Source: Chloroflexota bacterium
Lineage (GTDB): Bacteria > Chloroflexota > Dormibacteria > Dormibacterales > Dormibacteraceae
Assembly: GCA_005880945.1 (NCBI GenBank)
Contig: VBIU01000086.1
Span: 1 to 64,000 of the forward strand
DNA length: 64,000 nt
Reading direction: 5' to 3'
Shown: positions 9,966 through 18,558 of the stretch, one piece after another
How positions within the stretch are numbered: the stretch's first letter is position 1
Layout of the letters: every line of letters begins with the position of its first letter
Translations under genes and position numbers: made by a program
The notes under the pieces: model-generated
What the model was told of the DNA's origin: nothing
Seen by the model: the letters and a program-made list of their open reading frames with translations, nothing else
The model's database searches: none

Positions 9966-10648
9966 GTACTCTCGACCAGGGCGCGAAAGCGCGGCGAATC
10001 CCGGACTGCATTCAGGTCGACGTCCTCCGCGGCGCCTGACTTGAGGTCTGGGCGCATCGGCAGCGCCTCCTCCAGCAGCGTCAAAGCCTCATCGCTGCGG
10101 CCCTGTGTGGCGCGCACCCCTGCGAGGTTGTAGAGAGCCGCTCCAAGGATGTGCGGCGAGGCGTCCGCCCCGCGCAGCTCTGAGGCAGTCTCCTCAGTCA
10201 CACGGTGGCTGCGCTCCGCATCGCCCCGCAACAGGAACTGCTCGGCGAGATGGACGCGCGCATGGAGGTAGCTGTTGCGGACGATTGCCTCGCCGGTCGT
10301 GCTCGCCAGGTACCACTTGAACGGCACGTCTCCCATCGTCTCCCAGAGGGCGATCAGGGACGTGAGCGCAGCGTCTGACCGCGCGGCAGCGTCGGCCAGC
10401 GTTACCCCTGCCGCGCCGGCCATCTCCGCGTCGTTCAGCTCGTTGATGTCACCGGGCGGCGCGTTCACCGGCTGGCCCGCGGCCGCCTCGGTCAGCCCGT
10501 TCCACAGACGGTCGCGCCACTGCGCCAGGTGGAACATCGTCATCGCCGCCGACCAACCGGTGGGGGGATCCGGATCGCCGGCCACCTCCAGCACGAAGCG
10601 CCGTTCGGTCTCCTGTTCGGCTTGCAGAAGCCTCAGGACGTCCTTCAC
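9962..10648 (-). CDS. DinB-like/TPR-like protein of unknown function
   Basis: GTG start 10648 overlaps the agmatinase stop by 4 bp. N-terminal DinB-like helices (MTMFHLAQWRDRLWNGL), C-terminal TPR-like AALYNLAGVRATQGRSDEALTLLEEAL. Confidence 0.7.
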   Translation of the reverse strand: MKDVLRLLQAEQETERRFVLEVAGDPDPPTGWSAAMTMFHLAQWRDRLWNGLTEAAAGQPVNAPPGDINELNDAEMAGAAGVTLADAAARSDAALTSLIALWETMGDVPFKWYLASTTGEAIVRNSYLHARVHLAEQFLLRGDAERSHRVTEETASELRGADASPHILGAALYNLAGVRATQGRSDEALTLLEEALPMRPDLKSGAAEDVDLNAVRDSPRFRALVEST

Positions 10649-11634
10649 GTCCGGCCCTCGAGCAGCGTCCCGGGGATGGTCGCCCAGGTCCCGCCTTGCC
10701 GGCGGAACGCGATGCCGGCCAGCATTTCGAGCACCACGCGGTTGGCCAGGAACGCCGTGATCTCGGCGGCGTCGTAAGGCGGGGATACTTCCACGACGTC
10801 CATGCCTGCAACCGGCATCTCGACCCCGATACGCCGCACCGCGTCGAGGAGCTGGCGCGACGTGAACCCGCCTGGTTCGGGTGTGCCGGTGCCGGGCGCC
10901 ATACCCGGGTCGACCACGTCGACGTCGACTGACACGAACACGCCGTCGCAATCGTCCACAGCGATCGCGAAGGCTTCGTCGAGCACGTCATCGAGACCGC
11001 GGCGGACGACCTCGTGCATCTCGAACGAGTGCATGTGCTGCTCGGCCATCCAGTGAAGTGTCTCAGGCTCCGGCCAGTAACCGCGGAGACCGATCTGGAT
11101 GAACCGATCGCCGCGGCACGCGCCGGATTCGATGAGGCGGCGCATCGGCAGGCCGTGGCCGATGAGGCTGCCGAACTGGGTCGGCCCGGTGTCCGCGTGC
11201 GCGTCGAAATGGATCACCGACACCCGTCCCCAACCCCTGGCGCGGGCGACGCCGGTGACGTCAGGCCACGTGATCGTGTGATCCCCGCCGAGGCTGACCG
11301 GGATCGCGCCAGATTCCGCCACAGTCCTCACCGCGTTCTCCAGCGCGTCGAGCGGAACGCGGGCCTCGACGCCGGGCATCTCGACGTCTCCGGCATCGAC
11401 CACTCGCAGGTCGCGCAGCGGATCGACACGCAGAGCCAGGTGGGGCCGCGACGAATCCTGGGGGTTGTAATCGGCGGTTCTGATGACCTTGGGGCCGAAA
11501 CGAGCGCCGGGCCTGTACGAGGTGCCCGCGTCATATGGCGCTCCAATAATCACCACGTCGGCCCCGGCAAAGCTCGAAGGCTCGTCCAGGTCGCACCGCT
11601 CGACCCCGAGGAACGTGACATCCGGGCCGTACAT
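10645..11634 (-). CDS. speB: agmatinase / ureohydrolase family protein
   Basis: Ureohydrolase motifs SLGGDHTITWP, IHFDAHADTG, SVDVDVVDPGMAPGTGTPEPGG. Confidence 0.9.
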   Translation of the reverse strand: MYGPDVTFLGVERCDLDEPSSFAGADVVIIGAPYDAGTSYRPGARFGPKVIRTADYNPQDSSRPHLALRVDPLRDLRVVDAGDVEMPGVEARVPLDALENAVRTVAESGAIPVSLGGDHTITWPDVTGVARARGWGRVSVIHFDAHADTGPTQFGSLIGHGLPMRRLIESGACRGDRFIQIGLRGYWPEPETLHWMAEQHMHSFEMHEVVRRGLDDVLDEAFAIAVDDCDGVFVSVDVDVVDPGMAPGTGTPEPGGFTSRQLLDAVRRIGVEMPVAGMDVVEVSPPYDAAEITAFLANRVVLEMLAGIAFRRQGGTWATIPGTLLEGRT

Positions 11635-11651
11635 CCCGCCGATGCGGGGCG

Positions 11652-12482
11652 TCAAACGGCCGACTCGCGTGCCAGCTGGCGGTTGCGCCAGCCACGCATG
11701 AGCGAGAAGCCGACTGAGAGCAACGCGCCGGCGAGGAAAATGAACGTGCCGATGACGTTGACCTGCGGCGGCACTCCAAGTCGCGTCGCGCCGTAGACCC
11801 ACAGAGGGAACGTCTGGGTCTGACCGGACACGAAGCTGGTGATCACGTAGTCATCGAGGCAGAGCGCAAAGGCGAGTAGGGCCGCCGCCAGCACACCCGG
11901 AAAGATGATCGGAAGGGTGACCAGCATGAAGGTCGAGAACGGCGTGGCGCCGAGGTCTTGGGCGGCTTCCTCGAGCGCGTTGTCGAAGCCCACCAGGCGC
12001 GCTCGCACCGTGATGGCCACGAACGGGATCGAGAACATGACTTGGGCCAACACTATGGTGAGGAATCCAAGCGGAACATTGGCGGTGAGGAAGAGGGTCA
12101 GGAGCGCCGCGCCCATGACCACCTCGGAGGCGGCGATGTTCATGACCATCACCGCGTCGAGCAGCGACCTGCCGCGGAATCGGTATCGATGAGATGCAAG
12201 CGCGATCAAAGTGCCCAGAACTGTGGAGATGACAGCGCCGATCGTCGCTGACAGCAGGGACGTCTTTACGGCGGAGGTCAGTGCCGTGACTCCGAACGGG
12301 TCGGTAAACCACTTGAGAGTGAAGCCCGACCACACGATGTTCAACCTGCCATGCGTGTCGTTGAACCCGTAGACGGTCATCACGACGATCGGAGCGAAGA
12401 GCCACAGCAGCACCAGGTGCGTGTACGCGGGGAGGACGAAACGTCCAAGGCGGAGGGGGCGCCTGGTGCTCACGTCAGTCAC
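11652..12482 (-). CDS. potC: polyamine ABC transporter permease (PotC-like)
   Basis: Permease with EEAAQDLGATPFSTFMLVTLPIIFPGVLAAALLAF motif; in an operon with PotA/B/D. Confidence 0.88.
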   Translation of the reverse strand: MTDVSTRRPLRLGRFVLPAYTHLVLLWLFAPIVVMTVYGFNDTHGRLNIVWSGFTLKWFTDPFGVTALTSAVKTSLLSATIGAVISTVLGTLIALASHRYRFRGRSLLDAVMVMNIAASEVVMGAALLTLFLTANVPLGFLTIVLAQVMFSIPFVAITVRARLVGFDNALEEAAQDLGATPFSTFMLVTLPIIFPGVLAAALLAFALCLDDYVITSFVSGQTQTFPLWVYGATRLGVPPQVNVIGTFIFLAGALLSVGFSLMRGWRNRQLARESAV

Positions 12483-13365
12483 CCATGATCTGCTCGGTGC
12501 CGAAGATGCGCTGGTAGAGCAGAAGCGTTGCGAGCAAGCCGAGCATGAAGACGAAGGCGAGAGCGGCGGCCAGCGGATAGTTGAGGCTGACCTCGAACTG
12601 CCTCTCGATCACCCGCCCGACCATCGTCGTGCCCACGCCCCCGAGCAGGTCCTGGTTGACGTAGTCGGCGATCGCAGGGATTCCGGTCAGGAGCACCCCT
12701 GCAAAAACTCCGGGGAGGGAGAGAGGGATGATCACACGGCGTAGGACCTCGAAGCGATTGGCGTAGAGATCCTGGGCTGATTCGATCAGACCGCGGTCGA
12801 TCTTCTCCAACGACGCGTAGACCGGCAGAAGCATGAATGGAAAGAACGTGTAGGCAAGGCCTCCGGTCACTGCCACCGGCGTGGCCAGGACTCGAAAGTC
12901 GAGGGGCAGGAGCTGCGCGCTTTTCAGAGGTCCAAACAGCGGCCCGTCGTCGGCGAGCAGCACTCCCCACGAAAGGGTGCGGATCACGAACGAAACGAAG
13001 AAGGGGAGAAGCACCGCCAGGAGATATGAAGACTTGCGTGGACCGGCATGAAACGCGATCCAGTAAGCGGCGGGATACGCCACGAGGAGCGCCACGATAG
13101 TTGCGGCGCCGCCGTACTCGATTGCGTGAAGGTACTGCTCCGAGTAGAGGCTGATCCCACGTGAGTAGTTGCCGACGTTCCATGTGAATACGAAACCGTT
13201 GAAGAAGTCGCCGGACTGCAGCGACATGATGGCGAGGGTGAGGATTGGCAAAAGGAAGAAGAGGAACATCCAGCCGCCTCCCGGCAGGATCAGCAAGTAG
13301 GGCGCCAGCGCTCGCCCCCACCGGGAGCTGAGCGCCGGCCGCCTTGCAGGGCTGTAAGCCCCCAC
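12475..13365 (-). CDS. potB: polyamine ABC transporter permease (PotB-like)
   Basis: ESAQDLYANRFEVLRRVIIPLSLPGVFAGVLL permease EAA-like loop. Confidence 0.88.
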   Translation of the reverse strand: MGAYSPARRPALSSRWGRALAPYLLILPGGGWMFLFFLLPILTLAIMSLQSGDFFNGFVFTWNVGNYSRGISLYSEQYLHAIEYGGAATIVALLVAYPAAYWIAFHAGPRKSSYLLAVLLPFFVSFVIRTLSWGVLLADDGPLFGPLKSAQLLPLDFRVLATPVAVTGGLAYTFFPFMLLPVYASLEKIDRGLIESAQDLYANRFEVLRRVIIPLSLPGVFAGVLLTGIPAIADYVNQDLLGGVGTTMVGRVIERQFEVSLNYPLAAALAFVFMLGLLATLLLYQRIFGTEQIMGD

Positions 13366-13423
13366 CTCTTGGGCTACTTGCCCCCCGTCTCTCTTACTGC
13401 GGCCGGGTGCGCGTACATGAGCG

Positions 13424-14695
13424 TCAGGCCGAGATTACGGCGTTGAAGATGTCGTTCCACTGCGTCGTCTCGCTTGGGGTGAGGACTCGGTAATACGACG
13501 TCTTTGCGAGCAGGTCTGCCGACGGGAAGACGTTCGGGCTGTTGGCGACCTCGTTGAGCAGGATCTTGTCGTCGCCCTTGGCTGCGGCGGCGTCCTGCTC
13601 GATGAACTGCTTTGCGCCGGGAACTGGCGTGATGTACTCGATGTATTCAGCGATGGTGGCCGCGATCTTGGGCTGGTACACCCAGTTCATGTAGGTGATC
13701 GCGTCCACAGGGTGAGCGGCGTTCAATGGAATTGCCATGTTGTCGGTCCAGATCACGCCACCCTCTTTCGGAATGACGAACTTGAGATCCTCGTTGCCTG
13801 CCGACAGGTTGGCCTGGAAGATGTCCCCGGACCACGCCATGCTGATCCACGTGTCGCCCTTGGCCAGCGCGTCGATGTAGCTCTGGTCGTAGTACTTGCG
13901 AATGACGCCGGAGGCCTTCTGCTCCTTGAGCTTGTCCGCCGCCTTCTGCCAGTCCGCCGGGGTCGACTTCTCGGGCTGGATCCCAAGGCCCAGCAAAGCC
14001 AGCGTCCCAGTGTCCTGGTTCTCGCTGAACATGCCGACCTTGCCCTTGAACTTGGGGTCGAACAGGTCGTTGAAGCTCGTGATCTCGCGCCCCGTCAACT
14101 TCGGGTTGTAGCCGATACCGGTAAAACCAGACTGCCACGGGATGGTGAACTTGTTGCCGGGATCGAAGGCGCGAGCCTGGACCCGCGGGGCGGCGTATTG
14201 GGTGAAGTTCGGAAGCTTCGACGGGTCGAGCTCGGTGAACCAGTTCTTCTCCATGTAGTGCGTCAAGAAAATTCCGTTCGTCACGACGATGATGTCAAAG
14301 CCGATCGGTGTGCCCTGCTGAAGCTGAGGCGCGACCTTGGCGAAGAAGCTGTCGTTGTCCTGGATCGGCTCGCTGTAGTTGACCTTGATGCCGGTCTCGG
14401 CCTTGAACTGATCGAGAGTGGGGTACGTGTTGGGTTTCCCTTTGGTCTCCACGACGTCGATGTAAAGCGGCCAGTTCGCGAAGTCGAGGACGCCGGCTTT
14501 CGTTGCCTTGTCCCACACCCAGTTCGTGTGCGCCGCCTTCGACGGCTGGCTGCCGATGCCGCAGGCGGCCAGGGCGGCGGCGAGGCTGGCAGCGCCGGCC
14601 CCCTGGAGGGCGGTGCGCCGCGAGATGCGGGCCTGAGTCAACCCGCGCAAAAACGACGGGTCCATATAGAACGGAAGCTCTTTGTCTGTGCTCAT
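13424..14695 (-). CDS. potD: spermidine/putrescine-binding lipoprotein (PotD-like)
   Basis: Tat-like RRTALQGAGAASLAAALAAC signal/lipobox; VLDFANWPLYIDV...FKAETGIKVNYSEPIQDNDSFFAKV. Confidence 0.9.
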   Translation of the reverse strand: MSTDKELPFYMDPSFLRGLTQARISRRTALQGAGAASLAAALAACGIGSQPSKAAHTNWVWDKATKAGVLDFANWPLYIDVVETKGKPNTYPTLDQFKAETGIKVNYSEPIQDNDSFFAKVAPQLQQGTPIGFDIIVVTNGIFLTHYMEKNWFTELDPSKLPNFTQYAAPRVQARAFDPGNKFTIPWQSGFTGIGYNPKLTGREITSFNDLFDPKFKGKVGMFSENQDTGTLALLGLGIQPEKSTPADWQKAADKLKEQKASGVIRKYYDQSYIDALAKGDTWISMAWSGDIFQANLSAGNEDLKFVIPKEGGVIWTDNMAIPLNAAHPVDAITYMNWVYQPKIAATIAEYIEYITPVPGAKQFIEQDAAAAKGDDKILLNEVANSPNVFPSADLLAKTSYYRVLTPSETTQWNDIFNAVISA

Positions 14696-15912
14696 TCCTC
14701 TCCTTGAACCTGCTGATGCGCTGCCGGCTGGTCGATCGGGATCACGAATGTGTGCTCTGGCGCCCAGGCCAGGCGAACCACTTCGCCCGGGCGGGCGACG
14801 GCGCCCCCAGTCGCGTTGCGGTCGAATGCTGACATCTCCCGGCCCTCCGGCGTCTGGAAGAAGTATTGGAAGCTGACCCCCGCAAAGACCGCGCTCCGGA
14901 GGGTACCCGCAACCGTGTTCTGGGTGGCGGTCGGTCCGGTGCCCGACGGGAGGACATGAATCTTCTCCGGGCGGACGCCGACCCGCAGCCGCTGGCCGCT
15001 GCGTCGGTCCGGATCGTCAGGAATCCGGATCTTCGCGCCACTTTTCAGCTCGACCAGGCCCAGACCGTCGTGGCTGCCGCGATAGACACCGTCAAGCAGG
15101 TTGGAGGCGCCGAGGAACTCCGCCACGAACTCGGTGGCCGGCCGCTCGTAGACCTCTTCCGGCGGACCAAGCTGCTCGATCCGGCCCTTGTTCATCACCG
15201 CAATCCTGTCGGAGATGGTCATCGCCTCTTCCTGGTCGTGCGTCACGAATATAAAGGTGATGCCGACTTCCTTCTGGATCCGCTTGAGCTCCAGCTGCAT
15301 CTGCTTGCGCAGCTTGAGGTCGAGTGCCCCCAAGGGCTCGTCGAGCAGCAGGACCTGGGGCCGGTTGACCAGCGCTCGAGCCAGCGCCACGCGCTGCTGT
15401 TGGCCGCCGGACAGTTGAGCGCGCCGCCGTTTCCCGTAGCCGGCCAGGCTCACGAGATCGAGGGCTTCGGTGACCCGCCGCTGGACCTCCTGTGCGGGGA
15501 CGTGGTGTCTGCGCAGCCCAAAGGCCACGTTGTCGTAGACGTTCAGATGAGGGAACAGCCCATAAGACTGGAAGACCGTGTTGACGTTCCTCCTGTAAGC
15601 GGGGAGGTCGGTCACATCTTGACCGTCGAGCCGCACCATTCCCTCGGTCGGCGCCTCGAAGCCGCCGATCATGCGCAGCGTGGTGGTCTTCCCACAGCCG
15701 GATGGGCCAAGCATGCTGAAGAACTCGCCGCGGCGGATCTTCAGGTTCAGCCTGTCGACGGCGACTACGTCGCCGAAGCGCTTGACCACCGCTTCCAGCA
15801 CCACCACAGAATCGCCATCGGGTGCTTGTCGGGCGGCCCGCCCGGCCGGGTCGGACGGGTCCCAGGCGGCGTCCATCTCGACGAGGCCGCGTTGCACCGG
15901 CCAATTCTGCAT
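14692..15912 (-). CDS. potA: polyamine ABC transporter ATP-binding protein (PotA-like)
   Basis: Walker A GPSGCGKTT, LSGGQQQRVALARAL, Walker B LLLDEPLGALD, C-terminal TOBE-like region. Confidence 0.92.
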   Translation of the reverse strand: MQNWPVQRGLVEMDAAWDPSDPAGRAARQAPDGDSVVVLEAVVKRFGDVVAVDRLNLKIRRGEFFSMLGPSGCGKTTTLRMIGGFEAPTEGMVRLDGQDVTDLPAYRRNVNTVFQSYGLFPHLNVYDNVAFGLRRHHVPAQEVQRRVTEALDLVSLAGYGKRRRAQLSGGQQQRVALARALVNRPQVLLLDEPLGALDLKLRKQMQLELKRIQKEVGITFIFVTHDQEEAMTISDRIAVMNKGRIEQLGPPEEVYERPATEFVAEFLGASNLLDGVYRGSHDGLGLVELKSGAKIRIPDDPDRRSGQRLRVGVRPEKIHVLPSGTGPTATQNTVAGTLRSAVFAGVSFQYFFQTPEGREMSAFDRNATGGAVARPGEVVRLAWAPEHTFVIPIDQPAAHQQVQGEE

Positions 15913-16049
15913 CCTGGCGGCTCTCGGATGGGATGCGAGAATCGCTGGGTTCTCGGCCGTACCTGACCCGGTGGCGCAGCCGAGAGCTCCCGATCACTCC
16001 AGCAGCAGTTGCGCCCCAGTTGTCCGCAGAGCATCCTGTGTGCCATCAA

Positions 16050-17462
16050 GTGATCGCCGTTCGCCGCTTCGCCGTTTTTCGCCCTGCGACCTGGCCGGGG
16101 ACCAACTTCGATTGGGGTTTCTCGGCACTCGCTGTGCTCCTCGTGTGCGCCGGATATGTCGACGCCTGGCAAATCCGCCACCCACCAGTTCATCTCTGGT
16201 CGCACGCCGCCTCCCAGGGTGCGTGGCTGGTGCTGACCCTTTTCCTGGTTGCGGTGGGGAGCCGAAATTGGCTCCGCAGCCGCAGCCTGGAGCTGGTCGT
16301 GCCCGAGGGCTACGAGCTGTCGGCTGTCGGGTGCGTCGTGTTTGCCATCGGCATGCTCATCGGCTTTTGGTGGCAGATCGCCTTCGGTCAGGACCAGGTT
16401 GCGGTGCCGGCCGTTTTCCGGCCGCCGAACCTGATCCAGATCACCGGTGCAGGCCTGATCGTTACGGGTCCGCTGCGCGCCGCCATCGCCCGTGGAGAGC
16501 TCCTCGCGGGGCCGACTGCGGTTCTCTCGGCGACCCTCCTGCTGGCCACTGTCTCGTTCTTCACCCAGTTCGATCATCCGTACGTCGACCAGTGGGCGAC
16601 CAATGTGCACGGGCTTCCAATCAATCAGTTTGGGTTCATCGGCGAGCTGCTCGGAACGCTCAGCTTGATGCTGCAGTCGGCCGCGGTGACGGGCGTCGTC
16701 CTCCTGGTCCTCCGCCAGATCCGCCTGCCGGTCGGCAGCATCACGTTGATGCTGACCCTGACAGCGCTCCTGTTATGCACCCAGATGGGGAACTTCGAGT
16801 TCGTCGGGGTCGCGGCCGCGGTGGGCGTGTTGAGCGATCTACTGCTTTACTGGGCGCGACCGAGGTCGGATCGCCTGATGCACCTCCGCGCGTTCGCGGC
16901 GGGCATGGGTGCGCTCGTGGCCGGCGTGTACTTGCTGGTTGTTTCGCTCGGCGCCGGCACCTACTGGCCGCCCGACGTCATCTACGGCTCGATCGCTGTC
17001 TGCGGCCTCATCGGTTGGCTCATCTCGTTTATGACCTTCCCCGAGCGCGAGGTCGCCAAAGCGGCCGCCGTCCTGTGGCCGCCTCTCGAGCAGGACTCCA
17101 GTCCGTCGGCTCCAGACATCACCGTTGAGCGCTTGGAGCATGCCCTCAAGGTGTTCAACAACCTCCGCGACCTGGGCGAGAGTCCTCTTGCCGGGATGCG
17201 GTCCCTGCCGAATCGTTCGGGTCCTGCCCTGCGGCAGCTCCTGGAAGATGCCATATCGGCCCTTCGCTCGTCCTCAGCGCAGGTCGACGCCCAGGCCGGC
17301 GAGATCCTCTACCTCTACTACGTCCGCCACATCGGCGGCCATTACGCAGTGATGATTCGGGTCGGCCTCAGCCGCGCTGCGTACTTCAACCGCCGCTCCT
17401 ACGGCGTTCGGCGCCTCGTCGACCGCCTCAAGGAGCTCGAGGAGAAAGCCACCTCGGGCTGA
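16050..17462 (+). CDS. multi-TM membrane protein, unknown function
   Basis: GTG 16050 in frame with ORF 15822..17462; about 10 hydrophobic segments. Upstream part of the ORF is antisense to potA. Confidence 0.7.
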   Translation: MIAVRRFAVFRPATWPGTNFDWGFSALAVLLVCAGYVDAWQIRHPPVHLWSHAASQGAWLVLTLFLVAVGSRNWLRSRSLELVVPEGYELSAVGCVVFAIGMLIGFWWQIAFGQDQVAVPAVFRPPNLIQITGAGLIVTGPLRAAIARGELLAGPTAVLSATLLLATVSFFTQFDHPYVDQWATNVHGLPINQFGFIGELLGTLSLMLQSAAVTGVVLLVLRQIRLPVGSITLMLTLTALLLCTQMGNFEFVGVAAAVGVLSDLLLYWARPRSDRLMHLRAFAAGMGALVAGVYLLVVSLGAGTYWPPDVIYGSIAVCGLIGWLISFMTFPEREVAKAAAVLWPPLEQDSSPSAPDITVERLEHALKVFNNLRDLGESPLAGMRSLPNRSGPALRQLLEDAISALRSSSAQVDAQAGEILYLYYVRHIGGHYAVMIRVGLSRAAYFNRRSYGVRRLVDRLKELEEKATSG

Positions 17463-17637
17463 CGTCGGCGCCGGCGCGCTCACGCCATGACTCCTCTGTA
17501 CTGGTCCATCTCGCGCGCCGGACCAGTCTCGCTTCGGTGCCCCGACTCATTCAAGACCTGGTTTGGACCTCCAGTGGAGAGGTCTCTTTCGACGCTCCCC
17601 CTCGACCGAGCCCTACCGGCCCGGAAGGAGGAGCCAG

Positions 17638-18552
17638 GTGTTCAAAACTCACGGAAGCGGGACTCGCAGCGGTCGCAAGCCTGGGCGCACGGGCCTCGAG
17701 CGCCTCGACCTCGCCGAGCTGCATTTCGCCGACCACATGCCTGCCGGGCGTCGCCTGCGGCTCGCAGGTCGGGGCACGACCTTCGTGCGGGAGGCGGAGG
17801 GCCCGAGCGGCGCCCCCACGATCTTGCTCGTGCACGGCCTGTTCGCCAGCGCCGATCTCAACTGGTCCCTCGCGATTCCCGAGCTCGCCACCGCGTACCG
17901 CGTGGTCGCCCCTGACCTGCGCGGACACGGTGATGGAATCCGTACCCGCCGCTTCGACGCGGTGGAATGCGCCGATGACCTCGCGGCGATCGTGCGGACC
18001 CTCGAGCTGGGCGAGGTAATCGTGGTCGGCTATTCGATCGGTGGGCTCGTGGCACAACTCTTCGCGCGGCGGCATCCCGACCTCGTGAAGGGCCTGGTCC
18101 TGTGCGCGACGGCACACAACTTTGCGGAGTCCGGTGGAGGTTCACTGACACGTCTGATGAGTCGTGTGGCGTTGCTCGTGCCCGAGGCGGTCCGCCGGGC
18201 GCTGATGATGGCCGTCCTCGCTCCAAGGTCCGGTCGGGAAGGGCAGGCGGCGTGGGTTATGGAGCAGATCGGCAAGCACGACACAAGGTCGATCCTTCAG
18301 GCCGCCGCGCAGGCCACAGCCTTCGATTCCAGCGATTGGCTGGGCGCGGTGGCGAAACCCAGCGCAGTCGTCCTCACCGCCGGCGACCAGGTGATTTCGG
18401 CTGAGGTGCAGCGTGAGCTGTGCCGCGTGCTACGCAACCCAGCGGTCCATGAGCTGGAGGGCGATCACTTCGTCTGCGTGAAGCAGCCTGAGGCGTTCAA
18501 CCACGCCCTCGCCGCCGCCTGCGCCGACGTCCACAACCGCTCGCGGTCGTGA
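17638..18552 (+). CDS. alpha/beta hydrolase
   Basis: LLVHGLFASADLNW oxyanion region, GYSIGG nucleophile elbow, C-terminal ...EGDHFVC. Confidence 0.88.
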   Translation: MFKTHGSGTRSGRKPGRTGLERLDLAELHFADHMPAGRRLRLAGRGTTFVREAEGPSGAPTILLVHGLFASADLNWSLAIPELATAYRVVAPDLRGHGDGIRTRRFDAVECADDLAAIVRTLELGEVIVVGYSIGGLVAQLFARRHPDLVKGLVLCATAHNFAESGGGSLTRLMSRVALLVPEAVRRALMMAVLAPRSGREGQAAWVMEQIGKHDTRSILQAAAQATAFDSSDWLGAVAKPSAVVLTAGDQVISAEVQRELCRVLRNPAVHELEGDHFVCVKQPEAFNHALAAACADVHNRSRS

Positions 18553-18558
18553 TCCTGG

